A stretch of 64,000 nt of DNA from positions 62,001 to 126,000 of the forward strand of contig NZ_QJRF01000033.1 in the NCBI RefSeq assembly GCF_013393345.1, written 5' to 3'. Positions 54,626 through 62,144 of the stretch are shown here, piece after piece (within the stretch, counting starts at the first letter, position 1; each line of letters opens with the position of its first letter). Under the pieces are notes generated by a model. That model ran no database searches. It was given only the letters and a program-made list of their open reading frames with translations, and had not been told where the DNA came from. Source of the DNA: Pseudomonas taiwanensis (GTDB lineage: Bacteria; Pseudomonadota; Gammaproteobacteria; Pseudomonadales; Pseudomonadaceae). A program made the translations under genes and the position numbers.

Positions 54626-56982
54626 GGGGTCTCTCCTGCAGTGACGTTGAGTTGCCCGCTCAGCCAGTTGAGCGCGTCGGTGATATATGCGGGGCATTTC
54701 AGATCGTGGCCAGCATTTAGCCGTTCGAACAGGGTTGCCGCAAAATCGCCTTTGCTGAAGCTCCCGCGGAGCATGGCATGGAGTTCCCTGAGCAGCTCGG
54801 CGTGGTCAGGGTGGTCGAGCACTAGGCCGATTACCTTTGCCAAGGTGCCGCGGTGTTTAACTTTCGCAGCGGTGATAGGGTCCACCTCCTCGTCCAACGC
54901 TTTGAACCAATCGATGTTGGAGAGAACTAGAGAGTCCTCAAACGAGCTGGGCCACTGGCCGCTGGCAGCCGCAATCGGAAGCTGCCACGCGAAGCGGACT
55001 TGAGCGCCCGTGTTGGATGTCCAGACCAGTTGGGTAGGCGTCGGCTTACCAAAAGCTTGAAATTCCTCCAGCATCGGATGCCATGAGGTCAATGTGTCAT
55101 TCCCGCACTCCAAATTTTCTTGGCCGGCGATGTGCGCTGCTTCCCGGACAAGGCGTCCCTTAGCAGTTTGGGTTGGCAGAACGGGATCCAAGTCGGTGAT
55201 GACGATCGTCGGAATCCCCAATCGCTCCACTAAGGGTTTTAGGCGGTGAGCGTGGCTACCTCCGATATCGAGGAAAGAAACATACTTCTTGGCAAGCTTG
55301 GGGAAATCCCGTTCGATGAAAAGTGGCACCAGCATTCGCTCTGCTGTTCCTTCCACGAAGATGGCGGCGTCAGCGAAAAGCAGGTCGGTGTGTTGCACCT
55401 GAAAGTAGCGTTCGGCGAAAGTCCTGGTTAGCGCGTCGTCACCGAACGCATCGCCCAGGTTAACGACCTGCGTGCTGGGTTTTATGCCGAGCCCCGTGCT
55501 GGCTACCCGCCTCACGTACCGCAGACGGGTGAAGTTGTCTCCATGAGCCAAGTGGCTCGAGTGCGTGCTGATCAGCAGCTGACTGCGGAGATAGCTATGC
55601 ACCTGCTCCTTTGGACGAATGAGCTCGTGGGCGCTCTTCGAAAAATTGCGTTGAACCTGAACGTGCAAGTGGGCCTCAGGTTCTTCAACCATCACGAGGT
55701 GAACTGCCGCCGGACTACCCTGAGGCGGATTGAGGCGTGCAGCGCGGAACGATACGAGCATGAAGCTCAGCGACTGCAGATTCTGATAGCCGAGGCCAAT
55801 AGAGTGTTCAGGCAAGGACTCATCAACAGCAGTCTTGTCCAGGCGGTACTGGACGGCAGTGCTGTGAGCAAGAAGGTCTGCGGTCTGGATTCTTGTACGA
55901 AAATGGAATTGTTGAGGGTCATGCAGGCCTGGGTATCCAAGGATCTCCACATCCTCCATCGCTGGCTTTAGCGCCTTGTAGATAGATTTGTCGAGGTCTG
56001 CTTGTGCGTTGGCGACGGCTTTGACCAAGTCTTCTCGGTGTCCGTGGCCGGATGGGGCCACGTTCAAGTGTTGCCGAGCGAACTTCATGAGTTGGCTTGA
56101 GAACAGACCCGGTCGAGAACTTGCGGACTCAGACCGCATTTCGTCTTCCTCTGCACCGAGTCCTCGTTGGGCCGGCACAAAGTCCACACGAATGAGCTTG
56201 CGCAGATGCTGCAACTCGATCGGTTCTGATTCAGGTGGCAGCACCTGCAGGTCGCGGCGCGATTTATCGGCTAAGGGACCCTTTGTGGGGTCGAGACGGT
56301 AAGCAGCTATTCGGCGCAGATCCGCAGATTGTCGGAGCCAGTAGTCAAGTAGATCCATCGGCCAGGCATGGCCATCCTTCGGGAGCTCTCGGACCGGGGC
56401 GCGCGCTTCACGGTAGCGCCAAGCCAGATTGCGAAGTTCGTTGGCGTCTGCAACAGGCTCAAGCCGCACCCGTACACCAACTGCGCCACCCGACCACTTC
56501 AGCGAAGTGATGAACGGCGCAACATGGTTGTACGCCCCCTCTTTAGCGTCGAACCAAAGATCAATGAACGGCATGCATGCCTGGAGTTCCTGATACTCCG
56601 CCTCCCATGATTCGGCATCCTTGGACTCCGTCGTGGGATCCTCATCAAGTGCCTCCCACCGTTGGCACACCTCGCGCAACTTCGCCCACTGCGAAAGGCT
56701 AATGTCGAACGCGCGGAAACCGGGTGACTCGCTCAAGAAGTTTCGGAGCACTGTGAGGAGGGAAGTTTTACCGCTGTTGTTGGCGCCTACCAAGATGGTA
56801 GTGACCTCGTCCAGCTCAAGCCGGGTCTTGGCCAAGCGTCGAAAATTACAGACCTCAAGGCAGGCGAGCCGGATCGGCGGGGTGTCGATAGCTGCAGCTG
56901 CAGCTGCTTCGGGGGAGGGCGCCGCTGGGATCACGGGCGGGATGTCGGTGCGAGAGGAAGCAGAGATCTGGTCTGTGGTCAT
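54622..56982 (-). CDS. OLD-family ATPase/TOPRIM nuclease (GajA-like)
   Basis: The product is 786 residues from the ATG at 56982, with GGAGG upstream; an ATG 17 codons earlier is less well placed. After a low-complexity Ala/Pro start come the ABC-type ATPase motifs: Walker A VGANNSGKTS (residues 65-74) and Walker B VMVEEPEAHLH (about 430). The C-terminal TOPRIM domain has IFVEGTAERML (about 545, metal-binding Glu) and TDLDP (about 597). This is longer than Bacillus GajA (about 580), with an enlarged helical insert. It would nick or cut DNA, with activity gated by nucleotide levels as in Gabija. It is first in an operon with the UvrD-like helicase and the nuclease/TOPRIM gene. Confidence 0.9.
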   Translation of the reverse strand: MTTDQISASSRTDIPPVIPAAPSPEAAAAAAIDTPPIRLACLEVCNFRRLAKTRLELDEVTTILVGANNSGKTSLLTVLRNFLSESPGFRAFDISLSQWAKLREVCQRWEALDEDPTTESKDAESWEAEYQELQACMPFIDLWFDAKEGAYNHVAPFITSLKWSGGAVGVRVRLEPVADANELRNLAWRYREARAPVRELPKDGHAWPMDLLDYWLRQSADLRRIAAYRLDPTKGPLADKSRRDLQVLPPESEPIELQHLRKLIRVDFVPAQRGLGAEEDEMRSESASSRPGLFSSQLMKFARQHLNVAPSGHGHREDLVKAVANAQADLDKSIYKALKPAMEDVEILGYPGLHDPQQFHFRTRIQTADLLAHSTAVQYRLDKTAVDESLPEHSIGLGYQNLQSLSFMLVSFRAARLNPPQGSPAAVHLVMVEEPEAHLHVQVQRNFSKSAHELIRPKEQVHSYLRSQLLISTHSSHLAHGDNFTRLRYVRRVASTGLGIKPSTQVVNLGDAFGDDALTRTFAERYFQVQHTDLLFADAAIFVEGTAERMLVPLFIERDFPKLAKKYVSFLDIGGSHAHRLKPLVERLGIPTIVITDLDPVLPTQTAKGRLVREAAHIAGQENLECGNDTLTSWHPMLEEFQAFGKPTPTQLVWTSNTGAQVRFAWQLPIAAASGQWPSSFEDSLVLSNIDWFKALDEEVDPITAAKVKHRGTLAKVIGLVLDHPDHAELLRELHAMLRGSFSKGDFAATLFERLNAGHDLKCPAYITDALNWLSGQLNVTAGETP

Positions 56983-57033
56983 GGCGCCTCCATGCGGCCG
57001 CCCAGTTATTGACGATAAGTGACACCAAGGCAT

Positions 57034-57417
57034 AGCAGCCGGGTGCTTCAGAAACTGAGCATACTGTCACTTGGGCATACCGGAAGAAAGTGCCAGCTTC
57101 CGCCTGCAAGGCAAATACTTCCGATCCGTTGCAAGGAATTGCTCAGAGAAGGAGAAAAACAGATTCTGGCGCCACAAAAACTAAAATATGCGCAATTATG
57201 TGAAAATTCATAATTTCGTCTGGGCAAGCAGCCGTCGTGTTCAGCAGATCACAAAGACACCTTCCCGACGCAGAATGCGTTAGCAAAGGGAAATTGCGGC
57301 TAGCTTGGAGTGCGGCTTCAGGCCAGTGCCACCCTCAATATAATGAAGGCAGACCATACTCCCGCCGGGCGGGTCCAGAGCTAATCACCAAGAAGGAATT
57401 ATTTTCTAGTGTCTGTG
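57034..57417. other. AT-rich region between defence operon and recombinase genes
   Basis: A 384-base gap with no credible gene. It lies upstream of the OLD gene and downstream of the third recombinase, so it should contain the promoter of the defence operon and the end of the recombinase transcript. A 7-bp inverted repeat lies at 57194-57215. Confidence 0.55.
57194..57215. promoter_or_regulatory. Inverted repeat upstream of the OLD/UvrD operon
   Basis: AATTATG-TGAAAATT-CATAATT has perfect 7-bp arms and an 8-base spacer, in the AT-rich stretch about 210 bases upstream of the OLD start. It could be an operator for the defence genes. There is no direct evidence for a binding protein. Confidence 0.35.
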
Positions 57418-58725
57418 CTATTCCACAGTGTCAGTGTAATTATGACGGTCTAAGATCGCGGACAAGCCAGCATCAACGCGTGTGCGGTGAAGATCAGTCA
57501 GGAGATTGTCATGCACATACCGGTTCACTAAATGAACATAGTATTCAAGAGTGGTTTTAACGTCAGTGTGCCCCAGCATTTTTCTGAGATCTTCGTCAAG
57601 CGCTGCATCGTAAACAAAACTCCTGCCTAGTCTATTCTGAGCCTTCAACGCCTCATAAACAAAATATGTGGCACAGGTGTGTCTAAGCATCCGCGCATTG
57701 AATCGTAAGGCTTTAAACGAAGTGGCGCGATCGGAGTTACGTGCTGCACTAACTACCTTGCTAAAGTTATAACCCAGCATCCCATATGTGACAACATCGC
57801 CTCGCGCGGAGAGGAACAAGTCGTTGTTTCTAGGCGGAACGCCATGTTTAGCCTCATATAGTTGAGCTCGCTGCCGTCTTAAGGGTAGATAATACTCGCA
57901 AATCACTCTCCACAGCTTACCCGGAAAATCTATGGAGCGCCATTTCCCCTTTGACTTGAAATAATAATAGATAGATCGGTTATCTAACCCTTCTGGGTGC
58001 TCACTCTCATCATAAGGAATGAATCCAGAATTTTCATTTTTCCCTCGATAAGGCAATTGAAAAAGATCAATCGGTCGAAGTCCGGTGATTCGTATGATCG
58101 CTGCGATGATTTGATAGACAGGATCATCCATGGCGCCGAGAGCTATTTCATAATCAGTTTGCCTTACAAATTTCTGCATTTCTCGTTGATGCAAAGCTGG
58201 TCTACCGCTGGGTAGATTGAATCCCAGGGTGGTAACTTTAACCCCTGGATCGATATGGGACAGGAATTTCTGGTCCTTCAGCATGTATCGGATATCTGAC
58301 CTACTGATATCCAAATAATGTTTATAGCCCTGCCTTTCGGCCCACTGATAGAAGCTCCAGACCCTTGCTGCAATGTGATACATGGTTTCGTGAGACGGAC
58401 CATCAGGAAGCGCATCCGTTGGAGATGCTATGTGAACAAGGAAGGCATCAAAAACATCCTCATCCACCAACTGCCAATTCTGCGCGCCAAATACAACTTC
58501 AGAACCTTCGATTTGGCTATCGTCTAACCACTGCAAAAACCTTCTCAGGATATTCGCATAGTTTCTTGTCGTTTCATCACTCCTTGAGCCTATCTTCGAG
58601 ACAGCCATCGCCCACATGGTCGGTGCTTCAAGGATGTTGTGATTATCATCAAAAAAAATTCCTACGCGCTCTCGCATATAGCCAGAGTGGCTGGCCAAAC
58701 CGTTTCCAAAATGAAGGATACACAC
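57418..58725 (-). CDS. Tyrosine recombinase/integrase, third of the module
   Basis: The product is 435 residues from a GTG at 58725; an ATG at 58677 is an alternative. An N-terminal SAM-like core-binding region (SDETTRNYANILRRFLQWLDD) precedes the catalytic domain. The catalytic residues are Arg in ITGLRPIDLF, a variant box MLRHTCATYF in which the position of the usual first His holds Arg, and LGHTDVKTTLEYYVH with the GH and nucleophilic Tyr. It starts 2 bases past the stop of the small HTH gene. It is last in a string of overlapping recombination genes, so it should act with the two larger recombinases. Confidence 0.85.
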   Translation of the reverse strand: MCILHFGNGLASHSGYMRERVGIFFDDNHNILEAPTMWAMAVSKIGSRSDETTRNYANILRRFLQWLDDSQIEGSEVVFGAQNWQLVDEDVFDAFLVHIASPTDALPDGPSHETMYHIAARVWSFYQWAERQGYKHYLDISRSDIRYMLKDQKFLSHIDPGVKVTTLGFNLPSGRPALHQREMQKFVRQTDYEIALGAMDDPVYQIIAAIIRITGLRPIDLFQLPYRGKNENSGFIPYDESEHPEGLDNRSIYYYFKSKGKWRSIDFPGKLWRVICEYYLPLRRQRAQLYEAKHGVPPRNNDLFLSARGDVVTYGMLGYNFSKVVSAARNSDRATSFKALRFNARMLRHTCATYFVYEALKAQNRLGRSFVYDAALDEDLRKMLGHTDVKTTLEYYVHLVNRYVHDNLLTDLHRTRVDAGLSAILDRHNYTDTVE

Positions 58726-58727
58726 AA

Positions 58728-59105
58728 TTATTTTGGCCTTGATAAGGGGTACATCAGAAGTGATTTGGAAACTTCATTTAAATACTGATTGAACTGAAAA
58801 AGCGAAGCAGACAAGTCACTTAGCCGCTGCTCTAATTCCGCGTCATGAGTTAAACCATTCCGCGGAGCACAATTGGTATCCGCACTGCGAACGTGTAGCA
58901 CCCCATGTTCTCTTAATTCGGATTCCAGGTCGCGAAGCAGAGCTACTACCTGAGAGTTTTGATAAATTAAGCTTCGCTTAATCCTACATGCCGCAACCAG
59001 CTTTACCCTTGAAAGCTTAGTCATATCTGCTGAAACGAAAACCGCCCAGTCTCCCAAGCGGCGACGCTCTTCAATAAACGATTGGAAACGCTTCAGGCCA
59101 TTCAT
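58728..59105 (-). CDS. Small HTH/coiled-coil protein of the recombinase operon
   Basis: The product is about 125 residues from the ATG at 59105. A TTG at 59114 overlapping the previous stop (TTGA) would add three residues. The middle holds a helix-turn-helix (LSRVKLVAACRIKRSLIYQN), then a leucine-rich helix, then a second helical stretch at the end. Size, position and build recall TnpC of Tn554 (about 125 residues, coiled coil) and the small GinD protein of GInt islands. It likely assists or orients the recombinases. Confidence 0.72.
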   Translation of the reverse strand: MNGLKRFQSFIEERRRLGDWAVFVSADMTKLSRVKLVAACRIKRSLIYQNSQVVALLRDLESELREHGVLHVRSADTNCAPRNGLTHDAELEQRLSDLSASLFQFNQYLNEVSKSLLMYPLSRPK

Positions 59106-59110
59106 TGATT

Positions 59111-60049
59111 TCAAGCCAAAATGATTGAGTCAAAATTTTCGATGAATTGTATTTCTTCGAAGCGTGCAGCCACACTTTTGATAAGTGAAATATTCAATTC
59201 AAGAGCCGCACCATTGAACTGCTTTTCGGCTCTAGATATACAGGCATCAAGCCCTATGCGAAATCGAACACAGTGCACAGGTACGTTAAATGCTTTCCTA
59301 ACCCTAGAAGCTAACAAATTCCGAATTGAAGCTGTTTCACTTGCTCCGCTCACATATAAGGATACGCCTGGGGTAGGTGGCTTGTGATTTTCAATCCAAG
59401 ATGATTTGCCGCACATTGGTAGACCGCACAATATGTAGACTGTGGTAACAAGTGAAGATCGATTAGATAGCGAATCCAGTTTCTCCAGAAAATCCAGAAT
59501 TGCCTCAGGTTCTGATAGTGTATTAGGTACTTCCAATATACTTTTTGAAGTAATAATTCCTGATACAGCAGGAGTTAACGATTCAGCAAGAGCCGCCTTG
59601 AGATCTGCGCGCAGAATCGCATTCTGGTTCTTCTGATGAGTTAGCTCTTGAAGGAGCTTAGCCTTCTCCATCTGCTTAGCAGGTTTTTCACTAGTCAACG
59701 CAAAGTAATATTGTAATCGGTCAATCAACTGATTATATGTGGTGTTAGCGCGCTCCCTTAGTAGGGCCAGCTGCTCCTCGAACTCTTTCAGTCGTTGATG
59801 TATTTCTTGAGTGCTTTTGAGTGGTTGTTCGAGAACAGCACTTGAGTCCTCTGCATCACTCCCCGAATGAAATGTCCCTTTGATGGCTTCTCTGACCTTT
59901 ACCCAGTCAGGATCGTGCTTTTGATTGATTGTTGCGCGAGCGACACCGGATAATTTAGCAACCTCCATCACTGACAACTTTTTTCGGCCGCCTTTGTGGA
60001 GCGCTGAAATAGTCGCATACACCCGATTTAGGAGATCTTGATTAGCCAT
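59111..60049 (-). CDS. HTH/coiled-coil protein with P-loop
   Basis: The product is 312 residues, overlapping the upstream recombinase gene by 8 bases. It starts with an HTH (KKLSVMEVAKLSGVARATIN), has a long coiled coil (about residues 80-160; QRLKEFEEQLALLRERA), and then a C-terminal domain with the Walker A-like VYILCGLPMCGKSSW and a probable kinase/ATPase fold. The first half looks like the small accessory proteins of Tn554-type elements. The P-loop addition is not something I know from those elements. Possibly a recombination-directionality or target-selection ATPase (inference). Confidence 0.7.
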   Translation of the reverse strand: MANQDLLNRVYATISALHKGGRKKLSVMEVAKLSGVARATINQKHDPDWVKVREAIKGTFHSGSDAEDSSAVLEQPLKSTQEIHQRLKEFEEQLALLRERANTTYNQLIDRLQYYFALTSEKPAKQMEKAKLLQELTHQKNQNAILRADLKAALAESLTPAVSGIITSKSILEVPNTLSEPEAILDFLEKLDSLSNRSSLVTTVYILCGLPMCGKSSWIENHKPPTPGVSLYVSGASETASIRNLLASRVRKAFNVPVHCVRFRIGLDACISRAEKQFNGAALELNISLIKSVAARFEEIQFIENFDSIILA

Positions 60050-62144
60050 TCGCTACCTGTTTTAGGAAATTATGTGCTTCATCCCCTACAACCTCGTGAA
60101 GTCGCTTAAAAGCTTCAGCGATACGCCTCTGAGAATACTCTTTCTGAGTCGCTCCACAGTACCTGTGCTTAATCATGTTGTCGTGGAAAATTATCTCATT
60201 CTTTAAGGATGGAACATTGGCCTCGACAAATGCAGCATGTCTACAATTATACGGGTCACAAGCAAACAAATTTGGATGAAGTCTCGACCCAGGGCTATCA
60301 TTCTTGGCATCACAAGGTGACTCGCTGGTAAGGCCTGGCGTTCGCAAACAGATTGCAAGATTCGTTCTATGCAGAAGCTTCACGCCTTCATCAAGCAAAG
60401 ATGCGACATACTGACTTAAGCTCTCTTTCCCCGCGTTTTGCAATTTAGCCCTGAGTATTGGAGAAGAGTTAGCAGTCTTGGCCAATCTTTTTCCGCCAAT
60501 ACCCCCAATTTGTCCAGAAATTACGCCTTGCAAAACCTCGACGAGAATTTCCGTATTCTCCTCAATCAACGTAGCTTTGACTTCGTCGTTCACGCCCGGT
60601 AAAGAAAGGATATACCTTAGCGTCATTTTTAAGCTTCGGTGAGAAAAAAGGCGCTTAATAATTTCTAGATTTCGCGAATCTTGATGAATTATATAAAGGG
60701 CTAGTGACTTCCGATAACGATGTGGGTGTACTTTATAATCAATCCCTAGGGTACCTGCCACTCGATTGCAAGCTCGCTCAACCCCGGAGCTATGTGGAAC
60801 GTTTCCAAAACTGGACATTGGTATCTTGGCAAACAGATAGTCGTGCTTTCCGTAAGCACGAGCATCGCGCCCCAATTCGACAATAACATCAATTGCATCC
60901 GCAGCAATTTTGGGGATGGGTATTGTTTTTATATCGCCCTGTGAAGAGATAGATGTTTTGAAAACAGTATAAGTAAGCCAGTAGCCATCAGCCTTAAACG
61001 AAAGACAATCCACCTTAAGTCCAACGACCTCTGATCGGCGCATGCCAGTAAGACAAAGAAGAAGCACGATGCACGCATCTATCAGAGCTACAACGATGCT
61101 AATCACAGTTGCGTGATTTAAAAACTGCCCCTCATTATCCTCATACTTTCTTTTCATGATTTCTATTCCCCACCAGGGAGTACCGTTATCTAGCAACTTA
61201 GGCTTATAAGCCATAAATCTTTCGATACCCTCAGCGGACGCTGTCGAAACACCAAAACTTAACATGGCAAGCTTTTCGGGATTCTCAAAAGCACCAGCTA
61301 TCGTTGGTGCAAAATTTTTGTACAGCCACAGGACATCGTCACTGTAGTTTTCAACAAAACCAACACAGTATTTAAATATTCCTGCATAATCATCGAGCGG
61401 AATTGGTTCGAAAGGTCGAGAGGATTCGTCGTATTCTCTTCTATATTTGGCGACAAGCTCTTTTGTTACGTATGAATCGTATAGCGAGTACTCGGGCGGA
61501 AGCATTCCCAGCGATGACAGGTCCTGCCAGAAGGACATTATGTAACAGAACTCCCACTTAATCCCGGTGGTGGGTAGCGACTCTATATAGTAATGCACGC
61601 TCGACTTCGCCAAATCGCTCACCGTCCTAAAATCTGGTGAATTTTCAGAGCCTAAATATAGGCCCTCGGCATGAAATAAACCGACAAGTCTTAATATTTT
61701 AATTTTAACTCCCTCTAGAGAGGAATAGGCATTAAGACGACCATGAATTGCGAAATGCGGTACACGGTAAAATAGCAGCGCCCTAGCAATATACGCCCAG
61801 TGTTCGTGTCCTGCCGCACAGACATTCACACCATACATGTTGACATAATCAAGATTGATGCGAACGGAGAGGCCATAGGGGGAGGGGTAATCCCTAAAAT
61901 CCCAAACCGGATCGCCGAAAGAACTTCTTGGACTTACCCTTATATAGCTCCACTCGTTCTTGTCTATTTTGGAAAGATTGAGTGTATTTGAATTGTTGCA
62001 AATTATCCCAAACGAAGAGTCGTCACTCAGAGTCTCATCATCTTCTTCATCAGTAATAGGCTCTGACTCTTCCTCGTGATAACCCAGTTCGCTCCTTATT
62101 TCTTCTAAAGCGGCTTTCAATTGGTCGCGTGTTGGAGTTGTCAT
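60042..62144 (-). CDS. Large tyrosine recombinase, second of the module
   Basis: The product is 700 residues; its ATG overlaps the stop of the upstream recombinase (ATGA). The catalytic set is complete: Arg in CLTGMRRSEVVGLK, His and Arg in KVHPHRYRKS, His and Tyr in FSHRSLKMTLRYI. A C-terminal cysteine-rich segment (C-L-R-T, then FACDPYNCRHAAF) could bind metal. Length and the cysteines fit the large TnpB/Gin-type recombinases rather than phage integrases. The acidic N-terminus (EEESEPITDEEDDE) is unusual. Confidence 0.85.
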   Translation of the reverse strand: MTTPTRDQLKAALEEIRSELGYHEEESEPITDEEDDETLSDDSSFGIICNNSNTLNLSKIDKNEWSYIRVSPRSSFGDPVWDFRDYPSPYGLSVRINLDYVNMYGVNVCAAGHEHWAYIARALLFYRVPHFAIHGRLNAYSSLEGVKIKILRLVGLFHAEGLYLGSENSPDFRTVSDLAKSSVHYYIESLPTTGIKWEFCYIMSFWQDLSSLGMLPPEYSLYDSYVTKELVAKYRREYDESSRPFEPIPLDDYAGIFKYCVGFVENYSDDVLWLYKNFAPTIAGAFENPEKLAMLSFGVSTASAEGIERFMAYKPKLLDNGTPWWGIEIMKRKYEDNEGQFLNHATVISIVVALIDACIVLLLCLTGMRRSEVVGLKVDCLSFKADGYWLTYTVFKTSISSQGDIKTIPIPKIAADAIDVIVELGRDARAYGKHDYLFAKIPMSSFGNVPHSSGVERACNRVAGTLGIDYKVHPHRYRKSLALYIIHQDSRNLEIIKRLFSHRSLKMTLRYILSLPGVNDEVKATLIEENTEILVEVLQGVISGQIGGIGGKRLAKTANSSPILRAKLQNAGKESLSQYVASLLDEGVKLLHRTNLAICLRTPGLTSESPCDAKNDSPGSRLHPNLFACDPYNCRHAAFVEANVPSLKNEIIFHDNMIKHRYCGATQKEYSQRRIAEAFKRLHEVVGDEAHNFLKQVANG

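Noticed and set aside
54626-54697. Upstream extension of the UvrD-like gene
   Set aside because: It lies inside the OLD coding end; the TTG at 54625 with GGAGAG and a TTGA overlap is better.
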